From a virus: a DNA stretch of 52,638 nt. The stretch is from positions 1 through 52,638 of IMG/VR virus record IMGVR_UViG_3300033155_001652. One strand, 5' to 3'. The translations under genes were made by a program, and so were the position numbers. Below are positions 9,137 to 17,013 of the stretch, piece by piece. The notes below the pieces were generated by a model. It did no database searches. It was not told the origin of the DNA and saw nothing but the letters and a program-made list of their open reading frames with translations. Position 1 is the first letter of the stretch. Each line of letters starts with the position of its first letter.

Positions 9137-9979
9137 TTACTCGTCATCCCAAGTAGGATCAAAGAGATCCGGCCTTGAATCTATAAATTGCTTAATGGCC
9201 TGAGCAGCTTCATCGGTTCGAGGTAACGCCATAATTTCTACCTCAAACGCATTTTGAAGGTTCTTTAGATGGAACCGCAAACGATTGTTTTCCTTGGGGT
9301 CATTACCCACCATACTCGCAAGGAAATCAGTAGCAATACACGTCAACAGATGTCCTCTTTTGGAGGATTCAGCTATCAGTTCCGCTTTGTTTAGGGCTTC
9401 TTCGACAACTTCTCGCTGTTCCTCATACAACGAGAAGGTTAGCATCTGGGCGTCCCCCTCTTCTTCTACAGAAACGTCAGCAGGTACTGTCACATCCATA
9501 GATGACGTTGTTGTCGTCGCGGTCGTTTTCTTCTTCTTCCCGTCTACGAAAGCTTTATGTGCCTTTGACGTTACCCCGTCTAAGTCCCTATAGGACATTT
9601 TTCGCGCCCTAGATATCCAAGATCGAATCGACGATCTTGTTGCGACCCCGTGTTTACATAGCAATGTTGCCTTTGAGAAGCCAATATCAATAAGGTCTTC
9701 TTGGCTTACACCAAACTCCTTAACTAGAGTGACCCAAACCTTACGTAAACGTTCAGCTTGCTTAACGCTGTCGCCGGTTTCGGTCTCAACATATTCTTTG
9801 AAAGAATCGTAACCCCATTTAAGGTGGTGTTCGCAATGGAACACTATATACAAAGCTTTGCCTTGCGCGAGGTACTCCCGCTCAAGACGTTTTGCTCTTT
9901 CGCGAATCTCTTCACGCAATTCGTCGGGTTTTTTCGGCGTCAAAAAATTTTCTTGATCCGGTAAGTCGTCATCTTCCAT
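9137..9979 (-). CDS. Hypothetical helical protein, possibly DNA-binding
   Basis: About 280 aa. The N-terminal third is helical and charged (residues 20-45), then comes a conserved-looking block (GYDSFKEYVETETG, then AERLRKVWVTLVKEFGV and LIDIGFSKATLLCKH) with the spacing of a helical DNA-binding or adaptor domain. A Thr/Lys-rich linker (residues 145-165) joins a second helical region. Two adjacent ATGs follow AGGAG; the second (9979) has the better 6-nt spacing. The C-terminus is acidic (DPTWDDE). Not assigned to a family. Confidence 0.6.
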   Translation of the reverse strand: MEDDDLPDQENFLTPKKPDELREEIRERAKRLEREYLAQGKALYIVFHCEHHLKWGYDSFKEYVETETGDSVKQAERLRKVWVTLVKEFGVSQEDLIDIGFSKATLLCKHGVATRSSIRSWISRARKMSYRDLDGVTSKAHKAFVDGKKKKTTATTTTSSMDVTVPADVSVEEEGDAQMLTFSLYEEQREVVEEALNKAELIAESSKRGHLLTCIATDFLASMVGNDPKENNRLRFHLKNLQNAFEVEIMALPRTDEAAQAIKQFIDSRPDLFDPTWDDE

Positions 9980-10050
9980 CATTTACTCCTTCTGAAATGT
10001 TTTACCGATAGCTAAGGAGTCTTGGCGACGAAAAATAAAAGATTTTGATT

Positions 10051-10545
10051 TTATGTCTCACAATCCCATGGCATCGCATAACCAATATCACGACACGCCT
10101 TATCAAGCAACCATAGCGCGTCGGCTTCATCATCGGTGCTTGGCTCCCGCCTCATCGTCTTACGAACAGACTCTACCATCATTTCTTTACTGGCGTTACC
10201 CTTACCTGTACCGTGTTTTTTAATTTGTCCTACCCCAACACCGTCATACCCTATATCGTTACGCTCTGCCCATGCCAAAAGATGGGCCAAGAAACCCCCA
10301 TATTGGTGAGCGGCATCAGTACCTAGATGGCGATGGACAGCTTCATAAACGATGTGGTCTGGTCTCGGCAAGGAGTCAAGCTTGGCGGTAAACTTGTTAA
10401 ATCGAACGCCCCATCCTTCTTTGCGCCTCTGCGCCTGGGTTTTGGGCGACAACTTCCAGACGCCCGAAGCGACTGCGCCGTTCTCGAAGTATGCGTAGCC
10501 TGTAGAACCCCCTAAATCAATGGCTAGAATGGTCATAGTCGCCAT
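10051..10545 (-). CDS. RuvC/RNase H-fold nuclease, probable Holliday junction resolvase
   Basis: About 164 aa with the RuvC-type fold. A first strand with the catalytic Asp (ILAIDLGGSTGYA) is followed by the second acid in VYEAVHRH and the last pair in STDDEADALWLL near the C-terminus. Phage RuvC-like enzymes resolve branched DNA before packaging. ATG 10545 was chosen because AAGG precedes it by about 8 nt. A start at 10575 would overlap a copied sequence described separately. The downstream gap of 71 bp shows no gene. Confidence 0.75.
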   Translation of the reverse strand: MATMTILAIDLGGSTGYAYFENGAVASGVWKLSPKTQAQRRKEGWGVRFNKFTAKLDSLPRPDHIVYEAVHRHLGTDAAHQYGGFLAHLLAWAERNDIGYDGVGVGQIKKHGTGKGNASKEMMVESVRKTMRREPSTDDEADALWLLDKACRDIGYAMPWDCET

Positions 10546-10594
10546 CGCCGCACCTTCCACATTTGTCTTCGTCATGCGCCTGATTGTTCTTCAC
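10517..10594 (-). CDS. Possible leader mini-ORF overlapping the RuvC-like gene
   Basis: A 25-codon ORF starting at GTG with a strong AGGAG 5 nt upstream. It overlaps the RuvC-like gene start in another frame and encodes MKNNQAHDEDKCGRCGDGDY and a few more residues. Its first 7 codons and RBS are a near-exact copy of the start of the HTH gene at 10853. It could be a leader peptide coupled to the RuvC-like gene, or a by-product of that duplication. Whether it is translated is unknown. Confidence 0.3.
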   Translation of the reverse strand: MKNNQAHDEDKCGRCGDGDYDHSSH

Positions 10595-10604
10595 GATAAC
10601 TCCT
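10576..10604. repeat. Copy of the HTH gene start region
   Basis: These 29 bases match 10835-10863 except at one position (cacgataact versus cacgatgact). They include the RBS and first codons of the HTH gene and lie upstream of the RuvC-like gene. The two copies are in the same orientation about 259 bp apart, which suggests a local duplication. Confidence 0.8.
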
Positions 10605-10619
10605 ATCCCAACGTCTCTC

Positions 10620-10853
10620 TCATGTGTCACCTATCGCTTTCAGGTCCGACTTGATGGTTTCGATACTCACCATGAATCGCCGCGCTAAATCCTGAATACT
10701 AGGCGGCTCTTCACCATCCATCGCCTTCTTCACGAGAGCTTGTCGCGCCAGCTTACCCGCTGACTTATTACGCCTAAAGTTCGTCTCTCGATACTTGGTA
10801 GTGAGTTTCGGTGTGGGATCAACCCATTGACCTCGCGCCTGATTGTTCTTCAC
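10620..10853 (-). CDS. Small DeoR-type helix-turn-helix protein
   Basis: A 77-aa protein starting at GTG with AGGAG 5 nt upstream. The N-terminus is Pro/Arg/Lys-rich and the C-terminal half is a helix-turn-helix (residues about 50-74, PSIQDLARRFMVSIETIKSD and a few more). It is probably a small transcription regulator. Copies of its two ends recur elsewhere: the 5' end at 10576-10604 and 43083-43098, the 3' end at 42267-42289 and 43026-43048. The gene therefore seems to be a source of repeated DNA in this genome. Confidence 0.65.
   Translation of the reverse strand: MKNNQARGQWVDPTPKLTTKYRETNFRRNKSAGKLARQALVKKAMDGEEPPSIQDLARRFMVSIETIKSDLKAIGDT
10627..10649. repeat. Parent copy of the 23-bp methyltransferase-flanking repeat
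   Basis: This is the 3' end of the HTH gene. It recurs with 1 to 2 mismatches at 42267-42289 and 43026-43048, on either side of the methyltransferase gene more than 31 kb away. Confidence 0.75.
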
Positions 10854-10887
10854 GATGACTCCTCTAAAAGATAAGGTGTATGCACGG

Positions 10888-11850
10888 CTAGACCTCCAAA
10901 GACTCTATGGCGAAGCACTCGTCTTTCACAGGACAGCCCTTAGCAAGCTCGCACTTCTTAGAAGAGCAGGATCTTGGATAATTCTCAATAATCTCTACCG
11001 AATCGTTTTTAAGATCGTTGATCGCCTTATGGTGGTAGTAAACCATGCGCTCAACTCTACCCCAAATATCATCGTCCCAAGGAACCCTGAAACACTTTGC
11101 TGTTGCGCCTGTACACTTCCAAACACCGCCCGGTCTTCTCCAACTTGCAAGCTTCCCTTTTTGAATGTAAACAATAAAAGCCTCTTTTAGCTTTAGCCCT
11201 TTCATATAAGCATGGGCCTGAATAACATGAGCTGGGTCTGGAAAGTGTATGCCTCGAAACTGCGCTATACTTTTGGTCTTAAGCTCAAAGACTCTGTCCT
11301 CCCCCCTCCACTCAACAATCCCATCGCAAGAGCCTGTAACCTTAACGCTCTTTATATAAACACCAACCTCTTCATATCTAAATTCGGCTTCACCGCATGA
11401 TGGACAAGATGTTGGCCGCTCTATTATCTCGGCTGTCGTTTTATGTTTACAGGCCACACAAGACCAGTGACCTTTAAGTCTGCCCCAGTTAGCGAGATAA
11501 TTATCCTGCCAAAGTTGATGCAGTACATGACCTTCATCTGTCGTCTGCAATCCCCCTGCGGTAAACTCCCTCGGCACCGACTCGATGGTGTTATTTGCGC
11601 AGAGTATTTCACGCCTGCCGCACGTCTGCCAAAGCGAAGACGCATGAAGACCGCCCGTCCTGGTCTTAACAATATCTGGATGACCTGACGCCATCCAATC
11701 ATAAAGATCAGCTAAAAACTCGTCTCCTAAAACATCTTTCAAAGGTGTTTTACTCCTAATTGTCTTCTTAGGAGTTACGGGTTTTTTCTTAGGCTCATCG
11801 TGGCCCAACAGGTCCACCAAAGATGTTTTCTTATTCGGCTCAAATGCCAT
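10888..11850 (-). CDS. Cas4/RecB-type PD-(D/E)XK exonuclease with probable Fe-S cluster
   Basis: A 320-aa nuclease. The core is SCDGIVEW (metal-binding Asp), VFELKTKS (the ExK) and VIQAHAYMKG, the QxxxY motif of RecB/Cas4 enzymes. One Cys before the core (WQTCGRRE) and a C-terminal Cys cluster (CSSKKC, then GC and EC) match the 4Fe-4S layout of Cas4/AddB. An inserted zinc ribbon (CVAC and CPSC, about residues 130-155) precedes the Asp. ATG 11850 follows AGGTG by 8 nt and lies inside the end of the Dam-like gene. A recombination or DNA-end-processing role is likely. Confidence 0.75.
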   Translation of the reverse strand: MAFEPNKKTSLVDLLGHDEPKKKPVTPKKTIRSKTPLKDVLGDEFLADLYDWMASGHPDIVKTRTGGLHASSLWQTCGRREILCANNTIESVPREFTAGGLQTTDEGHVLHQLWQDNYLANWGRLKGHWSCVACKHKTTAEIIERPTSCPSCGEAEFRYEEVGVYIKSVKVTGSCDGIVEWRGEDRVFELKTKSIAQFRGIHFPDPAHVIQAHAYMKGLKLKEAFIVYIQKGKLASWRRPGGVWKCTGATAKCFRVPWDDDIWGRVERMVYYHHKAINDLKNDSVEIIENYPRSCSSKKCELAKGCPVKDECFAIESLEV

Positions 11851-12886
11851 AGTTGTGACACCTACATATGTAAAGTAACTCTTTATGATCCGAAATGATG
11901 CCCCGCCCTGCGCTGAAGTGTTTATAGTCCTTTGAGAACACTTTAACTTCACCTTTAGCTTCCAGGCACCCTACAATTTCTTCTTCTGATATCTTGGCAT
12001 TTGCAGTTCTGGAACCTTTACTGCCCATATTGTTATATGAAGTAACTATATACCGCGCATTGATTGACTCTATTAAATCTTCAAATATAGCTGGTGCTTT
12101 TTTTGTGCAGTACAAGCTTCTCAAATGCTCTCTATCTCTCATCTTCTTAGTTATACCAATTAGTTCTGGTTTTTGCCAGCAAGCAATATTTTCTAATAAA
12201 TGATATAGAGAACCATACTGGCGAGAATTGTATGGTGGGTCCAAATAAACAACGTCGCATTGGATTTCTTTTGCCAAGACATTCGCGTCTTTATTAAAGA
12301 TCTTGTTATTACTATTCTTACTGTTATCAATAACAGGAACCTTCATCTTTAACGGCTCAGAGGAGTCCAAAACCTTTCGGTAGGCGTCGAAGTGGCCGCA
12401 TGTGTTAGCACTCTTGTCGATGGCATAGATCAAGGAAGTAACAAGGATCGCGTATTCTCTAAAGCCAACAGTATTAGCTATATAAAGTCCTTCGATATGC
12501 TCTCTTATGCCGCCGATAGTAAATGCGTTGTCAAGAGTAAAATAGCTATCCGCAAAGTTTTCCGAGACATAGTTTGGTTCTCGGAATGTTTTACTGTTTA
12601 GTTCTGAGATTATGTCCTTAATTATTTCAATTCTATAAGGTTTATCAGAAAACCATGTTACGTAAACTAAATAGTTCGAGTAGAGAAGATCGTTTATGTA
12701 TAGGGGTCGGTCTTTGGTGTTGAACTGATGGGCGACTGCGCCGGTCCCGGCGAATAGGTCGCAGAAAGATTTTATAGCACCGCACTCAAGTTTTATTTGA
12801 AAATCAATGAAGCGCAACAACTTAGATTTATTTCCAAGATATCTTCTGTTACCTATTACAACCGAATTGTCGTCAGTCTCTGTCAT
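11840..12886 (-). CDS. D12-class adenine-specific DNA methyltransferase (Dam-like)
   Basis: A 348-aa enzyme that would methylate adenine at N6. The N-terminal RYLGNKSKLL is the D12/Dam start motif. CDLFAGTGAVAHQF is the SAM-binding FxGxG box and DVVYLDPPYNSRQYG carries the catalytic DPPY. The target-recognition region lies between them. The start overlaps the reductase stop by ATGA and its RBS is weak, so it depends on coupling. The end overlaps the Cas4-like gene by 11 bp. The methylated site cannot be read from sequence. It may protect phage DNA from host restriction. Confidence 0.85.
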   Translation of the reverse strand: MTETDDNSVVIGNRRYLGNKSKLLRFIDFQIKLECGAIKSFCDLFAGTGAVAHQFNTKDRPLYINDLLYSNYLVYVTWFSDKPYRIEIIKDIISELNSKTFREPNYVSENFADSYFTLDNAFTIGGIREHIEGLYIANTVGFREYAILVTSLIYAIDKSANTCGHFDAYRKVLDSSEPLKMKVPVIDNSKNSNNKIFNKDANVLAKEIQCDVVYLDPPYNSRQYGSLYHLLENIACWQKPELIGITKKMRDREHLRSLYCTKKAPAIFEDLIESINARYIVTSYNNMGSKGSRTANAKISEEEIVGCLEAKGEVKVFSKDYKHFSAGRGIISDHKELLYICRCHNYGI

Positions 12887-15177
12887 GCAATACTACAAGA
12901 TCCCCCTCCGCAGGCCACTTCGCCTTGGGGTTGGGTTGTATCTTCTTCCTCGTGCATTTTAGTCCAATCAACACGGCGATAGCCATTAATCAATCTATTC
13001 CATTTAATCTCGTCTTCCGGTGTCACAACCTCCTCACGAGGCGCAAAGGGGAAATTCTTATCAAGAGTAAAAGGAACAAAAGTCATGGCCGCAATCCGGT
13101 GTCTATTCTTCCATACCTCTTCAATTACGTCTTCCACCTCGTCGTCACGAACAGTAACCGAGCAAGAGACGTTATGAGTAGCCCCTGGCGACATAGAAGG
13201 ATCAGCGGTGCCGGGAACAATCCAATTAGTATAGGTAGAAAAGACTCTGCTAAGGAAATGCAGCGCCGGTTCTTCCTTAACAGTAACCGCTTCTTTTGGT
13301 GCTTCTATCGGGAAAACAATAGACCAATCCCCGTTGGGTTTTACCTCAACCATATGAGGGTTTTTATCACGAAAATAAACAGCCGGAGCCTCAAACTTGT
13401 TCGCTGTTATTCGCCTAAAGTAACGTCGTGCATGATGAGGATGGATGCCCGATCCTACGACACCCAGGACAACCGAAGCCGTCCCTGATGGCTTTATTGT
13501 TGTCACACGCGCTGCTGGACGAATATTGACAAGGGCAGCATATTGACGATTTGTCTCGACAGCTACCTGGGCTGCTTTTTTCTGCGCTAAAGGATCGAAT
13601 GCAAGACGTGGGTTATCGGCCATGCCCGTCATACTAACACCAAGAAGAGCTTCCCGGCGCTGTACTGCCTCGGACACTTCACCGAGATAAGGAAATTTGT
13701 TATACGCTGCCTGTAACGTTCCGATAAAAGCGGCAGCACGAGCGGAAGCAAAATACTCCTCTTCGTTTTCAATACGAGCCATATTGATTTCTGTCAAATT
13801 ACAGAACGAAACCCCGGTTAGCTTATCACCATTAGTCTTAGGATAAGATCCCATTACTTCACGATACTGTTCCTGGGTAATTGTTGGATTCAAGCTAATT
13901 TCGCCGCATGGATTGCATCCATAATCGGGGTTATCTGTAAACAGAAAGCCGGGGTCGCCATAAGATTTTTGCGATAGTCTCATCAGCCTCATGAAAGGTC
14001 TTTTGGTGATCTTCCTGCGCAAAAATACAGCAGAGTTATTAGCCATCTGCCGGTGATCATTAAGACCAGGATCGTTAGGGCCGGTCGATGGACGGAAATT
14101 ATCAGAAGCTTTCGCCCGCATCATTTCCCCGTCGTCAGCGGAGAACAAGGAAATAAGGGAAGACCTGCGAATACCCCCAGCTAACACAGCCAACGCTGTA
14201 AAGCACATAATATCGTGGCACTCAATAGGCCGCAGCTTACGACCCTTCGCGTTTGTAAGTAGTGATCGAACATTCTCAAGGCATTCGCGAAGAGGTAAAT
14301 GCCCCGGAGCTTTTCCGCCTGAAGAAATGAAAGAACCCTCCCCACGAATATTAGAATAATCAAACTCAACCCAATACCCTTCAACATGAGATTGTATAAG
14401 CTCACCAAGGGAATCGCCCCAACCCTCTATAGAATCGTGGACAGTGTAGTGCTTGACTCTCTTTGAATCTATTCTTTTCATCTCAGGCAATTTATTTACA
14501 TGTTGCCATTGAACACTGAAACCAACACCGCAACCGCAAAGCAATAAATAGAACACTTCTTGAAAGGTGCGAATACGATCAATAAGAGTAAAACAGCAGT
14601 TGTAAAGTCTAGCATTATGCTGGTCAACTGGTGGGCCTGCAAATTGCATCGATCTCATACTAGGCAAGACCTTGCGATCATAAACAAACTTAAACGCAAT
14701 GTTAATATCTTCTTCAAGGTAAGGGAAACGTGCTAGATGCATATCACGCACTCTTGTCACAGTCTCCTCGTATGTCTCTCGGCGTCCTTCTTCGGCGTTA
14801 TAGCGAGCATACTTAGCGGAGTGTATGTAATTCGCCATAGCAATGTTATCAGGCACTAAACGATCTTCCCTGGCTTGCTCGCGAGTTTGACGATACCGAA
14901 TATAAGAACGCGCCGCCTCGTTAAACCCATTATCCATAAGAGTATTTTCAACAACGTCTTGGACGACTTCAATGTCAACGGACCCACTGTTATCTGGTTC
15001 TAATTTCTCCACCACTTTTTCAGCAAGCATTTGTAAATCGGGCATCTCTATAAAGTTATGAATGTCAAGGAAAGAACAACCCATCGCTTTCTTTATTTTA
15101 CGTATATCAAATTTCTGTAAATCACTGCTTCTTTTGCGAATAAACAACACTACATCGCTCCTTACCTTTGTTTGCAT
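12883..15177 (-). CDS. nrdJ: Class II (cobalamin-dependent) ribonucleoside-triphosphate reductase
   Basis: A 764-aa enzyme reducing ribonucleotides to deoxyribonucleotides using adenosylcobalamin. Visible features are an ATP-cone-like N-terminus (VLFIRKRSSDLQKFDIRKIK), LPSMRSMQFAG, YNCCFT with a redox Cys, LLCGCGVGFSVQ, the thiyl-radical Cys in NPCGEI (about residue 420), PSGTASVVLG, and a C-terminal redox pair CGGGSC. These fit the monomeric RTPR type known from Lactobacillus leichmannii rather than the NrdA/NrdB class. No partner radical subunit is nearby, as expected for class II. A strong AAGGAGG lies 5 nt before ATG. Confidence 0.88.
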   Translation of the reverse strand: MQTKVRSDVVLFIRKRSSDLQKFDIRKIKKAMGCSFLDIHNFIEMPDLQMLAEKVVEKLEPDNSGSVDIEVVQDVVENTLMDNGFNEAARSYIRYRQTREQAREDRLVPDNIAMANYIHSAKYARYNAEEGRRETYEETVTRVRDMHLARFPYLEEDINIAFKFVYDRKVLPSMRSMQFAGPPVDQHNARLYNCCFTLIDRIRTFQEVFYLLLCGCGVGFSVQWQHVNKLPEMKRIDSKRVKHYTVHDSIEGWGDSLGELIQSHVEGYWVEFDYSNIRGEGSFISSGGKAPGHLPLRECLENVRSLLTNAKGRKLRPIECHDIMCFTALAVLAGGIRRSSLISLFSADDGEMMRAKASDNFRPSTGPNDPGLNDHRQMANNSAVFLRRKITKRPFMRLMRLSQKSYGDPGFLFTDNPDYGCNPCGEISLNPTITQEQYREVMGSYPKTNGDKLTGVSFCNLTEINMARIENEEEYFASARAAAFIGTLQAAYNKFPYLGEVSEAVQRREALLGVSMTGMADNPRLAFDPLAQKKAAQVAVETNRQYAALVNIRPAARVTTIKPSGTASVVLGVVGSGIHPHHARRYFRRITANKFEAPAVYFRDKNPHMVEVKPNGDWSIVFPIEAPKEAVTVKEEPALHFLSRVFSTYTNWIVPGTADPSMSPGATHNVSCSVTVRDDEVEDVIEEVWKNRHRIAAMTFVPFTLDKNFPFAPREEVVTPEDEIKWNRLINGYRRVDWTKMHEEEDTTQPQGEVACGGGSCSIA

Positions 15178-15227
15178 TGATTCCTCCTTATGCTAGTAAG
15201 AACTAAGAAGCGCCTATTATAAACACT

Positions 15228-15617
15228 TTATTTCTGGTTTTGCGAGCCTACGGTAAACCATATTGTCGCATTTCTTCCGGTGACCTGACATTCCCTTGGC
15301 CCCCCTCTTGTCACAAGACCTTCTTTTTCCAATTCTGGAAGTCTCCTGCCTATTTTATTTGCAGTCTTGCCGGGATTATTAGAAACAAATCCAAGCGCCC
15401 TCAATTGACTACCCCTACGCTTTGGTGCAAAATAAACAGCCGCCTCTGCTGACGTTGAGGGATGGCACTTACGGGCCATCGTCTTAGAAACAGCGTCAAC
15501 AATAATTTTGTAGCTTATCGTTGTCTCGCAATCCTTGCATCGTAGACCAACACCACGCTCAATAGCAATAGAAACGGCACCTGAGTCCACCCCGCGCCCG
15601 CAACCTGGACATTTCAT
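15228..15617 (-). CDS. Zinc-ribbon plus winged-helix-like regulator
   Basis: About 129 aa. The N-terminus has CPGC and CKDC pairs (a zinc ribbon). The C-terminal half (SQLRALGFVSNNPGKTANKI, then RRLPELEKEGLVTRGG) reads like a winged helix with RxLxxLExxGLV. ATG 15617 is preceded by AGGAGG. A promoter-like CGGTATAAC and a 7+1+7 inverted repeat stand just upstream, so the gene may regulate itself. It lies directly downstream of the class II reductase promoter region. Confidence 0.6.
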   Translation of the reverse strand: MKCPGCGRGVDSGAVSIAIERGVGLRCKDCETTISYKIIVDAVSKTMARKCHPSTSAEAAVYFAPKRRGSQLRALGFVSNNPGKTANKIGRRLPELEKEGLVTRGGPRECQVTGRNATIWFTVGSQNQK

Positions 15618-15630
15618 AACAACCTCCTGC

Positions 15631-15645
15631 ATAGTTAATAACTAT
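15631..15645. promoter_or_regulatory. Inverted repeat, possible operator
   Basis: The sequence atagttaataactat is a perfect 7-bp inverted repeat with a 1-base centre. It lies between the CGGTATAAC motif and the RBS of the zinc-ribbon regulator. A repressor bound here would cover the likely transcription start. Function is inferred. Confidence 0.4.
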
Positions 15646-15648
15646 AAT

Positions 15649-15657
15649 GTTATACCG
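15649..15657 (-). promoter_or_regulatory. CGGTATAAC promoter-like motif, copy A
   Basis: On the minus strand it reads CGGTATAACATTATAG, identical over 16 bases to copy C at 23937. It lies about 32 bases before the start codon at 15617. No sigma-70 -35 box is seen at the right distance. Confidence 0.5.
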
Positions 15658-15693
15658 AGGAGGAAGATGATATGAGGATGAATTCTCACAAGA

Positions 15694-16281
15694 TTATTCA
15701 AGAATCATAGCTTCTTTAGGAGGGGCAGATACCTGAAAGATAAATCGGTTTCTTTTGATAATTAAGCAGCCAGAAGCAGGCTGGACCCAATATCTTGTAT
15801 TCCTAAACCACTTAGTACGACTCCTGCACCATCGAAGAGCCGTCGCGGTCGAATCTTCAAGGTCAATAACAAAATCGCTGCAAATGTCCTCGTTGAAGTC
15901 AATGATGTCTTCGCCTAGATAATTAAGATTATAATATCCACCAGCAATCCTTAAAGCCAACTGGTTATCGAAAACGCGCCAAGACAACTTATCAAGATCC
16001 TTTTCTGATTCTGTCAGCGACATAAAATACTCATCCACACTTCGCAGAGTCAAAGACAACGGCAACGGCTTAATGGTGATAGTATCCTTTTTTTCTATTT
16101 CTAATAATAAAACTCGTTGAGTCAGATTATTAATAAGTTCCCTATGCTCCTCATTCCTAATACTTAAAGAGGCGGCATAGCGATTGACATTGCACTCTAA
16201 TTTACTAAAGCGCCCATCAACAGCCGAAGAAATATCTTCCGAATTTTCACAATCAGTATCGTCGTCTTCTGTACAACTCAT
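15694..16281 (-). CDS. Hypothetical protein with coiled-coil segment
   Basis: A 195-aa protein. The first 25 residues are acidic (TEDDDTDCENSED), and residues 30-70 are helical with heptad-like spacing (IRNEEHRELINNLTQRVLLL). A C-terminal half with several Trp/Tyr and basic residues follows. No catalytic motif is recognised. The start overlaps the nuclease gene stop by ATGA with GAGGG upstream. Confidence 0.55.
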   Translation of the reverse strand: MSCTEDDDTDCENSEDISSAVDGRFSKLECNVNRYAASLSIRNEEHRELINNLTQRVLLLEIEKKDTITIKPLPLSLTLRSVDEYFMSLTESEKDLDKLSWRVFDNQLALRIAGGYYNLNYLGEDIIDFNEDICSDFVIDLEDSTATALRWCRSRTKWFRNTRYWVQPASGCLIIKRNRFIFQVSAPPKEAMILE

Positions 16282-16661
16282 TTGATACCCTCAACAATCT
16301 TATCGAAATCGTCTGCTGGTATCAAAACCCAATCTTTAGGTACCGGCGGCGATTGACCCTCAAAGCATATCTCCATGATAGGCGTCAATCCCGAAGTAAG
16401 AGCTTGTTCTACGATTTTAATTAGCTCAGAGGATTTTATGAACCGCCCGCCTCCCCTGGTAGTCTTGGCTTCGCGCAAGAATTTAATATCTCTAAGATCG
16501 GCAGGGCGACCTGGTTTTGAGCCAGACCCTCTCACACGTTTAGCGCCTGTACGCTTTGCTATCCTCTTCTCGTGAGATGCACCACGGCGACCTGTCGTCA
16601 TCGCTTTGTCAAAATTCGGTTCGGCACGACGGCGCGGTCGATTGAAGTCAGGACCAGACAC
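16278..16661 (-). CDS. Small PD-(D/E)XK nuclease, Hjc/VRR-NUC-like
   Basis: A 127-aa protein starting at GTG with GAGGG 5 nt upstream. The pattern HEKRIAKRTGAKRVRGSGS, then PADLRD and LREAKTT fits a PD-(D/E)XK core: an early Glu, a catalytic Asp and an ExK, with a later hydrophobic helix (IKIVEQALTSG) and strand. Such small phage nucleases resemble archaeal Hjc resolvase and VRR-NUC domains. It may cut branched or damaged DNA; a RuvC-like and a Cas4-like enzyme are also encoded nearby. Confidence 0.65.
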   Translation of the reverse strand: MSGPDFNRPRRRAEPNFDKAMTTGRRGASHEKRIAKRTGAKRVRGSGSKPGRPADLRDIKFLREAKTTRGGGRFIKSSELIKIVEQALTSGLTPIMEICFEGQSPPVPKDWVLIPADDFDKIVEGIK

Positions 16662-16662
16662 C

Positions 16663-16905
16663 TCAACCCTCTCTTAAAACAGTTACAGTCGCATTGCTCG
16701 ACTCAGTCCAATTATAAATCGTCACGTCGTTGGGGTTTCGCCATGCAACCACGCCCCCAAAACCTGGGGGGGATAAGTTCTCAGGTATCACCCAATGGCA
16801 TTGACGCTCAAACGCCTGCGTTATCGTAACACCATGCGGCCTAGTCTTCGTATAAACAACAGCGCCCACCGCTATCAACATCGTGTCAAATACCCTTACC
16901 GCCAT
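16663..16905 (-). CDS. Small hypothetical protein
   Basis: An 80-aa protein from ATG 16905, preceded by AGGTGGG. The N-terminus is hydrophobic (DTMLIAVGAVVYTK), and the rest resembles a beta-rich domain with two Trp. No family recognised. A longer frame from TTG 17004 would translate the pentamer repeat upstream, but it has a poor start. Confidence 0.55.
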   Translation of the reverse strand: MAVRVFDTMLIAVGAVVYTKTRPHGVTITQAFERQCHWVIPENLSPPGFGGVVAWRNPNDVTIYNWTESSNATVTVLREG

Positions 16906-16960
16906 AAACCCACCTAACTTGAAATATAATATCCCAAATAAATATAATAGCTGAAAAGCT

Positions 16961-17010
16961 CCATACCAAGCCGCTCCAAACCACGCCATGCCATGCCGCA
17001 CCAAACCCTA
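16961..17010. repeat. Ten consecutive CCNNN pentamers (GGNNN on the minus strand)
   Basis: Fifty bases in which CC occurs exactly every five bases on the plus strand, with variable triplets between (ATA, AAG, GCT, AAA, ACG, ATG, ATG, GCA, AAA, CTA). It lies in the 108-bp gap just downstream of the uvsX-like gene, next to an AT-rich stretch at 16921-16950. Function unknown; see findings. Confidence 0.85.
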
Positions 17011-17013
17011 AAA

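Noticed and set aside
16663-17004. Longer version of the 80-aa gene starting at TTG 17004
   Set aside because: It would translate the GGNNN array and lacks a good RBS, whereas ATG 16905 has AGGTGGG at normal distance.
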